The notes beneath the pieces are model-generated. The model saw nothing but the letters and a program-made list of their open reading frames with translations, made no database searches and was not told where the DNA came from. Positions 22,701-38,600 of a DNA stretch of 64,000 nucleotides are shown here, in pieces (positions within the stretch are counted from its first letter, which is position 1; each line of letters starts with the position of its first letter). Position numbers and translations under genes: made by a program. The stretch is taken from positions 28,566,293-28,630,292 of the forward strand of contig NC_086357.1 of assembly GCF_036324505.1 (NCBI RefSeq), in the 5' to 3' direction. This stretch comes from Eleginops maclovinus. Taxonomy: Eukaryota; Chordata; Actinopteri; Perciformes; Eleginopidae.

Positions 22701-25375
22701 CTCAGAAACCTGTCAGAAACCGGGGGGGAGGGGGGGGGGGGAGGAGTCCTGCGAGTCAAAACCCAGGGCTGGGCAACATAGAACAACTGTTTCCAATGCA
22801 CCAACCACACAACCTCTGTCCAATGCACCATGGCAACCGAAAATACTGCTCTCTGATTGGCTGACAGGCATTCGTTAAACTCCTGTTAGCTTACATGCAC
22901 ACTGATCTTTATACTGAGTAATGTCATGAATCTGATACGGGTCATGCAAACAGCATATTCATGTATTGTTCCCTGTTCTGAATGCAGTATTCTCAGAGGA
23001 AGGTTTATTATTCAGGTTTCAGGAGAATGATGTACATGTTTGCAGCACGTTCACAGTAAGAGGCTCAGTGTGTGTTCTCCTGCAGAGCCGTAGGAAAGAT
23101 TTAGAAACTTGTGAAGCGTATTGTAGGAACTGTGGCTTTGTGTTGCTGATCGTTAGCTGATGAAGTGAAATGGTGCATCAGGATGAACAAAGAACTCAAA
23201 GAAAACCTTCTCACAAGCTAAAACGTGCCATGTTGCCCAGCTCTGACAGGAACAGAAAGTCCTGCAGGAACAAACAGACTGAACTCATTCAGAGGAACAG
23301 AAACAGAGTCTGAAAATAACTCGACAAGTCTGACCGAGTCCACGCGTGCACAGGCTTCTCTTTCTGAGTTCTGGCCTCTTATGCTCATGCAGACGCTGTT
23401 TTAAGTCACTTAACAACCTCTTTAAGTCTCCCTTTATCTCCCCTGCCAACAGGACCTTTCAGATGTTTACACATTAATGTTCTGAATCTTCATCAACAAC
23501 TCTCCCACCTCACAGACTTCCTCTGACAGCAGTTTTACGGCTTCTTTACAAACCAAACGAAGGTTAAAAACCCCTGAGTCTGTGTGGACCAGGCCTTTAT
23601 ATCGCTGCTGATCAACATACTTGGGGTTGAATTTGGTCAGCAGTGATATTTGACAGACTGAATACTTCTGTCCTCTCTGCTCATCATTTTTATAACTCAG
23701 TTAAATTCACAAATCGCTGCTTCCAGATCAGATGCTGGACTCAAGTCCAGTACCGCCCGGAGGAACCTGGAGGAGGAAAACTCGGATCAGAGTAATAACG
23801 ACAATAGGAGGTAGAATAAAAGACGTGCGGGGTGAGGGTGTAGTATCAGAACAGTCTGCAAAGTGGATTAAACGTACATTTCTAAAAGAAAGTGATTTCA
23901 TTTGATTGATTTTAGATATTTAGTTCTCTATAATTTATACACAGTCTTGGTGTGTTTAAATTACTCGCAGCATAATCAAGTATAGATTTCTCTTCAAATG
24001 ATCGATAGACATCCAAACTTCAGGCAGTAAGTAAAACGCTTGTGTCTGAACTGATATTTTGAGCACCAAATATAAAATGTGAATAACGTGTCTGATGACT
24101 TTGTGAAGTTTCGAATCAACACTGAAGCTTAAAGTGAAAGTTTGAAACTCACAGTCCGACTCTTCCTCCTCCTCCTGGGTTCTTCGTCTCAGTTAAACTG
24201 TGAAAACAGCTCAACCTCATCTTCATCGGTTTACTTCACCACAAACGCCAAACGTTGCTTTCACGTCTCCTCAGCTCCTGGCTTGTTATTATTTTGATCA
24301 GATGTTTTACGATATGATATCCAGTTTGACCACAACATGCCTAATTACAAATCATTTAGCTATATTCACTTAATGAGATTACTCTTTACCGTTGATTCCT
24401 CAAAGTATATCCTAATATATCGATGCAGAAGAAGAGTCACAAAGAAACGTTTAGTAAATTAACTTTTAATACTGTACATGTTATTTTAAAGAGGAGGTAC
24501 TTAACACGTGTTGTAGGAACCGGAAAGGTTTTATGTGAAAATCCTTTATGTTGCATGTCTCTGTTGGTGGAGGGAGGGAGGGAGGGAGGGAGGGGGTGGG
24601 GGGGGGGGATAAGGTTGATTATTAGTTTAGAAAAATGTGAAGAAGCTTCTTTCACCATGACCACTAGATCTGTCACAGGTCGCCTCCACAGGAAATAAAG
24701 CACTTTAAGTGTCCACAGCCACGCCTCTTTCTTCACCTGCACACATTACCCACAATGCACCTGCCGAGAAAACACCTTTTATCTCGTGAGGTGTTCGGAC
24801 ATATACTGTAGTGACCAGTACGCTGTTAAAATAGTTACAGGTTAGATAGTGAGCTAAAGCTAAAGGATGCCTGGATAAAACAGGAGCAGTTTCTCTTCAT
24901 TCAACTCCTCCTTCTTGTCCTCATCATCAAACTTCAGATCTGTTTTCTGAATGATCACTTTTAAAATGTCCCACTAGTTCCTCATTATTCTAACGCCTTC
25001 ATGTGCTAATCATCCGCTTTTACACTTTCTGTCTCCCAATTTATTTTCCTTTGTAAATTCACTTCAAATTTCAGATTCTTTTCTCCAAATTTTGACTTTG
25101 AAAACATATTTAAAATACCACTTTGTCCCCAAAGGATCAGACTGTGTTTCAAATTCAGATCGTTTTCTGAAACAGTAAGAAGGTAGACAGTTTCGATAGT
25201 TAGCTAAGTAACAATTAAAGATGAAACTGAACGTAATGGAAGAACTGTAAAACACATATCGGTCCAGACACTTCGCTTGGAGTGGCGGATGAGTATCCAG
25301 CTGAGTTTAAAAAATGGATCCATACGACAATTTGTCTTGTAAGTCATTTAATGTATTTACACTGATTAATACTCG
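19743..25375. other. Intergenic interval between zbtb37 and serpinc1
   Basis: This holds the 3' UTR of zbtb37, with AATAAA near 20,488, and the LINE relics at 20.6-21.1 kb. It also has G homopolymers at 22,287-22,300 and 22,725-22,741 and a (GGGA)n at 24,571-24,592. No other gene is supported. Confidence 0.6.
20640..21060 (+). mobile_element. Two tandem LINE reverse-transcriptase relics
   Basis: Two degenerate copies of the same RT segment. Copy 1 reads GVPQGSIL near 20,680, with a stop soon after. Copy 2 reads SGVPQGSTLGPLL near 20,890 and, in a shifted frame, the catalytic LYADDSVAY near 20,978. Both are clearly inactive. Confidence 0.75.
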
Positions 25376-25381
25376 TTTATT
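25376..25381 (-). promoter_or_regulatory. serpinc1: Putative poly(A) signal of serpinc1
   Basis: AATAAA on the minus strand, about 160 nt after the TGA/TAA end of the antithrombin frame and the nearest such hexamer downstream. The cleavage site is not visible. Confidence 0.5.
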
Positions 25382-25542
25382 GGACATCAGCGTCCTCACT
25401 CTTCTGGATGTGAACGTATTTAAGATATGAAACAGAAGAAGGGGAAGAGTTCTGCTCAGTATTATTTTAGTCATTGCACAAAGTGAACGAAGGGCAGATG
25501 TGCATTAAAGCTGATTCTGAGCTGGTATTAGAGCAGCAGCAG

Positions 25543-28433
<2,891 letters not shown>

Positions 28434-28499
28434 TCTGCAGAGAGAGCAAATCAGAGGTGAGCTTACACTGCTTTACTTTCAAGTCATATTAGAGCATTT

Positions 28500-28683
28500 A
28501 TGTTGTCTCATGCTCCCATTGGCTAACACATTGTAGTTGACATCTATAAGCAGTTGACCTATCCCAACGCAGCCGGCCAGCTATCCAATCAGAGCAGACT
28601 GGGCTCTGGTTTTAGACAGAGGGTGAAAAGAAGTGCTGCAGCACAGGTAGTCTGAGAAAAATAAAGCATGGAGACATGTCCCA
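28500..28683 (-). mobile_element. Copy of the shared element flank beside array 2
   Basis: Reading the minus strand: GGGACATGTCTCCATGCTTT, then CTGTGCTGCAGCACTTCTTT, CACCCTCTGTCTAAAACCAG, TGATTGGATAGCTGGCCGGC and further matches to 55,149-55,345. It joins the 57-bp array directly, so it shows the intact order of both unit types. Confidence 0.7.
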
Positions 28684-30056
28684 GTAGAGACGCTACATAC
28701 TGATATACACCTGAACATCAGCAGGAGAGGACTCTTTAAAGGAGAGACGCTACATACTGATATACACCTGAACATCAGCAGGAGAGAACTCTTTAAAGTA
28801 GAGACACTACATACTGATATACACCTGAACATCAGCAGGAGAGGACTCTTTAAAGTAGAGACACTACATACTGATATACACCTGAACATCAGCAGGAGAG
28901 GACTCTTTAAAGTAGAGACTCTACATACTGATATACACCTGAACATCAGCAGGAGAGGACTCTTTAAAGTAGAGACACTACATACTGATATACACCTGAA
29001 CATCAGCAGGAGAGGACTCTTTAAAGTAGAGACTCTACATACTGATATACACCTGAACATCAGCAGGAGAGGACTCTTTAAAGTAGAGACACTACATACT
29101 GATATACACCTGAACATCAGCAGGAGAGGACTCTTTAAAGAAGAGACACTACATACTGATATACACCTGAACATCAGCAGGAGAGGACTCTTTAAAGTAG
29201 AGACTCTACATACTGATATACACCTGAACATCAGCAGGAGAGGACTCTTTAAAGGAGAGACGCTACATACTGATATACACCTGAACATCAGCAGGAGAGG
29301 ACTCTTTAAAGTAGAGACACTACATACTGATATACACCTGAACATCAGCAGGAGAGGACTCTTTAAAGTAGAGACTCTACATACTGATATACACCTGAAC
29401 ATCAGCAGGAGAGGACTCTTTAAAGTAGAGACTCTACATACTGATATACACCTGAACATCAGCAGGAGAGGACTCTTTAAAGTAGAGACACTACATACTG
29501 ATATACACCTGAACATCAGCAGGAGAGGACTCTTTAAAGTAGAGACTCTACATACTGATATACACCTGAACATCAGCAGGAGAGGACTCTTTAAAGTAGA
29601 GACACTACATACTGATATACACCTGAACATCAGCAGGAGAGGACTCTTTAAAGTAGAGACACTACATACTGATATACACCTGAACATCAGCAGGAGAGGA
29701 CTCTTTAAAGTAGAGACACTACATACTGATATACACCTGAACATCAGCAGGAGAGGACTCTTTAAAGTAGTGACACTACATACTGATATATACCTGAACA
29801 TCAGCAGGAGAGGACTCTTTAAAGTAGAGACGCTACATACTGATATACACCTGAACATCAGCAGGAGAGGACTCTTTAAAGTAGAGACTCTACATACTGA
29901 TATACACCTGAACATCAGCAGGAGAGGACTCTTTAAAGTAGAGACACTACATACTGATATACACCTGAACATCAGCAGGAGAGGACTCTTTAAAGTAGAG
30001 ACACTACATACTGATATACACCTGAACATCAGCAGGAGAGGACTCTTTAAAGTAGA
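28684..30056 (-). repeat. 57-bp minisatellite array 2 (about 24 copies), inside serpinc1 intron 1
   Basis: Same 57-bp unit as at 2.7-5.5 kb, in reverse orientation on the + strand, so it is sense-oriented relative to serpinc1. It has more variation than array 1: T/A/C at the variable base plus a few other substitutions. Its 3' side (28,560-28,690) carries the shared flank including a single 31-bp-type GGGACATGTCTCCATGCT unit. Confidence 0.96.
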
Positions 30057-30716
30057 ATAAATCACAGGTTTGAACGATTGTAGGACCGTCCTGATTTCTG
30101 CAGGATTGTTATACTCAAATTGAAGTCCTGTTTCGCTCCAACATCAATAACCTTTACTCACACAACCACATGCATAACAAGCACACACTGAACACACAAA
30201 CACCCCCACACCCCCCCTATACACACACACACACACACACACACACGTTAATTTCACATTCAAACATTGAAGTCAGTATTAATTTTGTCACTGAGAGAAG
30301 TGAAATGTCCACAGTGAGGTCTCTATACTCACTAAGAACAACCTGAGCCCCAAATATATTTTCTTATTTATTTTTGTTTTATTTTTCTTACTTTTCTCCA
30401 CATTTGATCTTACATTATTTAAATGTACTTTCAGTTTAATTATTCTGTTTTAGACTTCAGCTCATACTGCAATTATTGACTTACATAGTATTAATGCATT
30501 TGAACACACTTAAAATAATAGATCCAAATATTTTAACATGCTTATTCTTTTAACGGTAATTTAAATCCCTAATATTTCTGATTAAATATTACAAATTCAC
30601 AAAGAAACCCCAAGAAAAAATACAAACAGACCAGAAAAACAGGATTTTAAAACTGTAACTAAAAGACAACACACACTTCAGAAATCTAAATGTGTGTATC
30701 AGTGTGTTAGTGTTAC

Positions 30717-30860
30717 CTGTGCAGGTAGACGGTGTTGTTCAGACGGTGGCACTGCGCAGAGTGAGCTGAACTCAGGTCAGTGTCCGTCAGAGCGCCGAGC
30801 CGCAACCTTTGAGACTTCGATCCTCTGACCGTCAAAAACACCAGCCGTCTTTATCCGGAT
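30717..30860 (-). other. serpinc1: Candidate 5' untranslated exon and promoter of serpinc1
   Basis: On the minus strand a donor CACAG/gtaaca lies at 30,717/30,716. The sequence upstream to about 30,860 contains no ATG, so it would be a leader exon. A GATAAAGA element near 30,850 could be a weak TATA-like site. The matching acceptor is at 28,435, one base before the coding ATG, which gives a 2.28-kb intron 1 that contains a 57-bp minisatellite. Inferred from splice signals only. Confidence 0.4.
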
Positions 30861-31431
30861 CAATGCCCGCGCGCAAACACACACACACACACACACACTT
30901 TAGGCTCCAGGATATTTCAGTGTAACCACATTTAGGATGAGAACATAATATTCTTTGAATTCTTGAACATTTGAAATGATTTCAACCCTTGTACGTCACA
31001 TTTGTTTTGTGTTAACGCACAAGACCTTTCCTTCGTCACAGTAACGTCAGCTCCTTTAGTCAGTGTGTAATTATCACGTGTCGAAACGTCAAAAAAAGCA
31101 CAATTTATTAAAGTCGTGCTTTTATTCTGTAGCAGCTCAGCTCCCGCTTCAACCTTGGTTTTATTGACTATTTTCTACCAAATCTACCGTTTGCTGTATT
31201 GGACAAATTCATTCTATTACCCTGAAAGTAATAAGACCAAACCCTTGAATTGATTGGGTTTTTGTCAGCTATAAAATACACGGTGGCTTTATGTTACACA
31301 CATTCAAAGGATTACATTTTTAAGTTTGAATAATATTTGGAATTGATATCCTCTAAGTTAACGTCATGAAAAATGTGTCAAAGATTAAAATCACACAAAA
31401 AAAGCATTCAGGCTTTAAAAGTACTATGAAT

Positions 31432-31437
31432 TTTATT
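31432..31437 (-). promoter_or_regulatory. stil: Possible poly(A) signal of stil
   Basis: First AATAAA on the minus strand after the stil stop codon, which would imply a 3' UTR of about 1.26 kb. An ATTAAA variant near 31,634 is an alternative. The intervening 31,440-32,690 has no other coding signal and repeats short CAGCTGTCTC-type blocks. Confidence 0.35.
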
Positions 31438-32693
31438 TGTGAAATCATAAATATAAAATAATGTGCAAAAGGACATTTCACATTAAAACAGGAAGTGACG
31501 ACAAAATAATAATAACACATTTCATTTACGCACAAAACTGTCGAAAAGTTACACATTGAAAAATGTTCCAGCAGGTTTCAGTTTCACACCAGACAGCATA
31601 TTAAAAAAACTCCAGATTTTAAAACCTTCAGGTCCTTTAATTAAAGAGCAACTGCTTTCCTGTGTTTTTGGCTCTTGAGTTTCCAAACCAAGCAGCTCAG
31701 ACACACCAGACTCCATTTAAAACACCACTGTTTTTAAAGCCACTGTCACCTTTTGATTAACACGTCACTTGTTAATCTCGCAGAATGTGTCCATCTTTGA
31801 ATTAAGTAGGGAGGCAGCTGTCTCGGGGTGATTCAGCACCAGACTGCCTTTAGAAAATAACACTTTTACAGTCCCCAGCAGCTTTGAGACAGCTGGTGAT
31901 CAGGTGCGATCAGAAGTCTTTGGGCTGGTGTGGAAGCACTGCTTTGACACAAGATTCAATCCAATAAATCCATGAGTTTTTAAAGCCATTAAGACCTTTG
32001 AAATGGCTGGTTTTCTACTGGTTTGGTGTTTGTCTCTGGGCACTTTGAGTCAAAACCTTTTCAAAAATAACACTTTTAAAGTCACCAGCAGCTGCGAGAC
32101 AGCAGGTGATCTGGTCTCAGGGTGTTTCAGGTGGCATCAGAAGAGCCTTTAACAGAATTCATTCAAAGATGTACCGTTTTTAAAATCTTGCCTGGTGTTA
32201 GACGAGGCTGGGCAGCTGTCTCAGGAGATTTGGCACGAGCACCAATGAGACAGCTGGTGATTTATCTCAGGGTCCGTTATGTAGGGTTTGCTCAGCTGTC
32301 TGATGAGCCTTCGCTGGTTGTCAGTTGTTGGTCTCAGGGAACTACGAGTCACATCAAACCAAGCACCACACTTTAGTCCTTAAAAGATTGAAGAAAAGCT
32401 TCTAAAGCACCTTTGAGGTGAGTGGTTTTCTGGTGAAAGCTTATTTCAGGGGATTTCAGGCAGCTGTCTGATGAGCGTTTGGGTCCAGACTCTATTCAAA
32501 CAAAAACTGATTCTAAATCTTACAAAGGATTTCAGTGGAAGTTGAAAGTGCAGTTTGAGTTGCTATTGGAAGAGGCTCTAGCACCAGACTCGATCAAATA
32601 AATTAGAGTTTTTAAAGCACCTTTAAGGCATGTGGTTTCTGGGGTTTGTCTCACAGGTTCCAGACTCCATTCATGAACCCCAGCTCTGCTGAG

Positions 32694-35600
32694 TCAGAAG
32701 AGTTTGGGCAGCTGTCGGAGGCGGCTCAGGTCCAGGATGTTCCCGACTGACCCCTCTGTCTGACGGCTGCTCGCCCTAGTCAAAGATGGCCGCCTGCTGG
32801 AGCAGTTCTCCTTGTCGGCGGCGGGTTTAGCATCCCCGGCTAACAGCTGCATTTTGGGCCGCAGGTCCCTGATCAGCTGACTCTGTGGGAAGAGCTTCAC
32901 GTTCAGAGCTTCGGTCAGCGGTGAACGATCTTCCTCCTCCTCTTCCTCGCCATCCTCCTCCTCGATCAGCCCGTACCTCCTCATGTACTTTCTGGTGGCG
33001 AGGGACATGTTGCTAGGCGACATCAGGGAGACGTTGGAGGAGGGGGCAGGGCTGTGGCGTGGGGGGGCGTGACCTCCCAGAGAAAGCCTGCTGAGCTGAG
33101 AGTCGCTCAGGTAACGCAGAGCAATGGCGTTCGCCTCCAGACTCAGGTCCACGCTGCCGCCCGGGAACAGAGTGCTCGTTGTCGGGTCGGAGACGCTGAG
33201 GCGGGACAGAACCGCCGCCGGGTTGATGCTCGCCAGGGTGCTGACACACAAAAACACCCAGAGTTCACATCAGGAGTACGTTAAAAGTTAAAGTAAGTCA
33301 CATGTCTCAGAAGAAGAAGAAGAAGAACACTGGGCTCAGGTCTTAGACAGAGGTCTCAGACAGAGGTCTCAGACAGAGGTCTCAGACAGAGGTCCAAAAG
33401 GAGTGCTGCTTGTCCTGAAGATGTCAGAATTGTGAGTATTTTGGCCAAATTCTGACTTTTTGTCAAAATGTTTTTTTAAATGTTCATTTTTTTCCAAAAA
33501 TATCAAGACTGACTTTTTTCAGAAAAGTTCTACCTGTTACTTAAACATCTTTCTGAAAATCAGAAATCTGACTTTTCTTTCAAAATGTGGACTTTTCTCA
33601 AAGTTGGAGAATTTTGGAATTATGACTTTTTTCTCAAAACTTTTAAAACCAAATCTCAATATTTGGACTTTTTTTGAAACATCTTACATTTCTTTTTTAA
33701 CAAAATGCAATTTCTGTAGTTTTTTCTCCAAATATCTATTGTTTTTACTTTTTTCAGCCACTAAATGTATTATTATTTTAAATCAGAAAATTCTGACCTT
33801 GAATTCTCCAAAGTCAGGAAGTTTATTTATAACTGTTTGTTCTGGGCTCTGGTTTCAGACAGAGGGTGAAAAGAGGTTTTTGAACATTAAAGGATGTAGA
33901 CAAAGGCCCCCTAAATAAAATATCAACCTAAACAAACAGTTTGGTGAACAAATGATGATTTTAGAAAACCCCAAAAGAACCCAGGAACTAATGATGAATA
34001 AATGTCAGAACCAGGTGATCCGTTACCTGCTGCTCTCCACGGTTCTGTGAGTAACTCGGTTGGACTCGCTCAGATCTTCCTCCTCCACGTTCACTCCGAG
34101 TTGCTGCAACTGCCTCACTGTGGCATCCAGCACCCGGTCCCCCCGCCCACTCTGCCTCCTCCTGGAGGAAGAAGAGGAAGACGAGGAGGAAACCACAGAC
34201 AAGGCTCCTCCTTCTGGACTCCTCCACGTTGTGTTTACTGTCTGACTCCTGCAGCCGGCTGGTCAGCTGATTCTGTGGACGCAGGAATAAATCATGATCA
34301 AGAAAATTCAGAGAAATCAAGATTAGGAACAGTTCCCCAGCATCATGTGAAGAGCTGCATGTCGTTGATATTACCATGAGGTTCTGGTAGAAGTTCTGCT
34401 GCTCCTCCTCAGGGCGGTACATGCTCACACTCTCCCCCAGAACCGGGCTCTGCAGGCCGCTGAGGCTGAGCAACACAGAACAGGGGAAATGTTCCTGTGA
34501 GGCTGATTGATGCGTGAACAATTATTTTGCCTGTAGTGTCTAAATGAAGCTAACAGATGCTAAATGAAGCTAACTGATGCTAAATGAAGCTAACTGATGC
34601 TAAATGAAGCTAACAGATGCTAAATGAAGCTAACAGATGCTAAATGAAGCTAACAGATGCTAAATGAAGCTAACAGATGCTAAATGAAGCTAACTGATGC
34701 TAAATGAAGCTAAATGAAGCTAACAGATGCTAAATGAAGCTAACAGATGCTAAATGAAGCTAACAGATGCTAAATGAAGCTAACAGATGCTAAATGAAGC
34801 TAACAGAAGCTAACAGATGCTAAATGAAGCTAACAGATGCTAAATGAAGCTAACAGATGCTAACAATCTCACCTATGTCGGGAGGGGGAGGAGCAGGCGG
34901 CCTCCTGACCTGTGATGTCACTTTTCCCAAGTCCATGATCACTTACGGAAAGGTCAGTGTGTGAGGGGGGTTTAAATGAGGAGGAGGAGGAGGAGGAGGG
35001 GGGAGGTGATGATGAGGAAGGGTGAGGAGCCTGAACCTCCTGATGAAGGAGGGGAGACGAGATGGGATCCCCCCAGAACAGACTGGCACCTGAAACAGGA
35101 ATTTAATTAATGAATTATCTACCTGTCTGCACCGTTCACCCCCCCGGCACCGCCCCTCACCTGTCCCCACGGCGATGTTGGCGGTGCTCCTTGGCGTCTC
35201 CTCCTCTCTGTGGGAGGTCTGCAGTCTCCCTTGAGCCTCCAGCAGCATTTGAACCTGAAGACACACAGACATCAGCTGCTCTGCTCCTGCTGAGAGGAGC
35301 AACCTGACGAACCTCCTCTCAACTCACCTGAGCTTGCAGGAGGCGCAGCTGCCGGTCCTGATGGAGGAGCAGCTGGTAAGTGTCCACCCCCCCCACCTGA
35401 TCTCCTCCACAGCACAGGGAGGGAGGAGGGTGGCTGCAAGCACAGGGAGGAAGAGGAGGAGGAGGAGGAGAGCAGGAGGGAGGAGGAAGAGAAGGTTGGC
35501 TGCTGGAGGGAGGAGGGGTGAGGCGGTGGGAGGATGGGGGAGGAAAGGGAGGTGAATTGTGATGAAGATGATGTGAGGGTGGAGCAGGAGGAGTTTGATG

Positions 35601-38600
35601 AAGTAAGACTGAAGGCGCAGGAGTCTGATTGTTGCAGGAGGGAGGAGGAGTGAGGAACTTGGATGATGGAGGAGGAAAATGAGGAGAAGCAAAAGAGGTG
35701 TGATGATGAAGATGATGGGAGGACAGAGCAGGAAGAGGAGCTGAAAGTCGGTCGGAGAAGGAAGGAGGAGGAGTGTGATTAGATTGAAGACTGCTGGAGG
35801 GAGGAGGGGTTTGGAAATGGGAGGATGAAGCTGGAAAAGGAGGAGCAACAAGAGGAGAGGTGTGATGTTTATGGGAGGTTGATTCAGGAAGAGGAGCAGA
35901 GAGACGAGGGGAGGAAGGAAGAAGAGGAGTGTGATTAGTTGGATGTCTGCTGGAGGAAGGGGTGTGGAGATGGGTGGATGGAAGAGGAGGAGTTTGGTGA
36001 TGATGAAGGGAGGAAGGAGCAGGGTGGAGCTCAGGGGAGGAGAAGATGGAAGTACAGTTGTAGTTGTTGGAGGAACAGCAGGAGCAGGGCTGCTGCAGGT
36101 GGGAGTTGGGGGTGCTGTGGAGGTGAGGAAGAGCAGCAGGTCTGGGAGCTGAGGAGGAGGAAGAGTTTCCAGGTGGAGGAGGAGCAGACTTCCTGTCAGA
36201 TGGAGGTCTGTGGGCGGGACCAGGGTCCGGCCTGATGTTCTGATTGGAGGAGAAGCTGCTGTCAATCAGCAGAGAGAGTTCAGGGACCGACGGCTGAACT
36301 CCACGAGCCTGGAATGTAAAAAAACAATCCAGACACGTTTTATAAACTCAATATTGATTCCAGAATAACCCTGTGACGTTATTAAAATATCTCAGTGTTA
36401 GGATGTATGTAAATGTGTTTCCCATGAGTAAACACGGCCTTCTGTGTGATCTGTGAGCTGACCTGCTGGGCAGGGGGGGTGGGGGCTGGGGGACGGACGG
36501 GGAGACAGATCTTCATCCTCGACTCCAGAGTCCTGATCGCAGACAGACAGACCGGCAGCTCTGAGGACAAACAGACCGTGACAAACATCAGACTCTGATT
36601 GGCAGATCCCACAGACTGTAGGAGCTTTACTTTAACACTGAGGCGACCCTGGTGGTTTAACCCCCATCAGTGGGACAATAAAACACTTCCCAGGGAAACT
36701 CAGCTGAGCCCTCCTCCACGCTGCACACACAAAACAGATTGATAAAATATTGAATTAGAATAGAGTAGAAGAATATCTGTGTGTTACCTGTTGAAGGAGG
36801 TGTGAGCCTCTCTGAAGGTCTCAGTGTGTCGGCTGTCTGCTGTCAGCTCACACTGCAGCGTCCGGCCCTCCACACCCACCTGCTGGAGACACAGGCGAGT
36901 CCACACTCACTAACCATCTTTTGACTGAGATTATTGTCAAGTCTTCAACTTTCCGAAGGTCTTTGAACTAATCATATTGTTTCCAAAGAGCTGCAGGAGT
37001 TTTATTTTGCTACTCTCCACCTCTATCATTACTCTCATAAAGAAGCGTCCTGTGTGTCAGGTGTGTTGTTACCTGGTAGAGAGTGACAAACTGCGAGCCG
37101 CACAGCAGCTGGTAGTCCAGATGTGCTCCGGATCCTGATCCTCGACACTGGAAGAACTGAGGAGCGCTGTGTGTGGAGCTGAACAAAACGATGAGGAAAC
37201 AGCCGCTCTCTGAAAAAACTCTGAAACACAAGAGGAAGCTAATGTTGGGCTATAAAGGAACTACAGCATGGTCACATGACTTCACGGCACCACCGCTAAG
37301 CTAAAGGTGGCTAATGTTGGGCTATAAAGGAACTACAGGACGGTCACAGAGCAGCCAACAGAATAGGTTGATATTAACCAGACCTGGATCAGATTCATGA
37401 TGAAGTATATAGAGTAATATCAGTGGGACTGTAACTCACCTGTCCTGCAGGGCGGAGCTGTAGAGGAACCTGAGACACCAGGCCCACACCTGAGGGCTGT
37501 AGATGTGAGTGACTCCACTCAGCCAGCTGACACACCACGGGAGGAAGAGGTCCATTAAAATAAAGACAACACCATCAAAACTGCATTTCATTGCTTTTGT
37601 TAATGTTTGTTTAAAGTTAATGCTCATTCTCCACTAGAGACATTTGTATGTGTCCCACATTCAGTAAGTGTACGTTAACAGAAAAGGTAAATCCAAAGTG
37701 CTGATTCTCCAGATAGTTGTCTAATGAAACATCAGATTGACTCACAGTCCAACCAGCGGCAGGCTGGAGGCTTTAGGGTCAGACTCCAGCAGCAGGAGCA
37801 GCTTCCTGGTCTGATCCATGGTCAGAAACCTGCAGACAGAAACACACGGAGCAGTGAGAGGGAACGCCATCAGAGGAACCCTCTCTGATACCGCTTCAAC
37901 GACCAGATCGCACCAAGAGCTGAGTGGCATTATTTGTAGGCTGGAGAGGGATTTATGTGAGCAACAACAGTTCACGGCGAGTACAACACGAGTACAAAGT
38001 GATGGAGTAGAATAGAAAGTCAATAAGGAACAGAAAGTGTTTTGTAGAGGGGGGGAAGTTGTTTGAGAAGTCTAGCATGTAATTTTATCTGTCGTCCTGA
38101 ACAGAGGAGCGAAGTGTCTCACCCTCTCTGAGGCCTGCTGCTCTGTGGCGGTCGGCTGCTGCTGCTGAGGCTCCGCTGCAGCGCGGTGGGGATGATGGGC
38201 ACGGAGCGCACCGGCTGCACCTCCACGCTGATGGACGGACAGACAGCCGACCAGCTGAGGACGAATACCGCAGAGTCAGCCTGCTGAGTCAGGACCACAT
38301 GACCTCTGACCTTCAGCAGCTGACTCAGCTCCAGAGCCTGTCTGCTGCTCACACACTGCTGCAGAGCCTGGGGGGGGGGACAGAGAAAAACGACATGTCT
38401 GCTGTGAAATAAAAGCTTTCTACGATGGCTTATAAGGTTGGCTGTACGTAAAATATATATATTATGGAGCCCGGAGAGGGAGGTAATGTTCTGAGATTGT
38501 GCATCATATTCTCAAAGAGAAATCAAAAGGGACGTTTCAGAAAGAAACTGCTGCTGGTGACATAAAGGAGACGTTGCCATGACAACAGCATCTTTCCTGC

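Noticed and set aside
35324..36265. 313-codon Leu/Pro-rich ORF in the stil exon 11 region
   Set aside because: An alternate frame of the same exon. The frame giving QPSVPELSL and [10 protein letters not shown], shared with human STIL, is the coding one.
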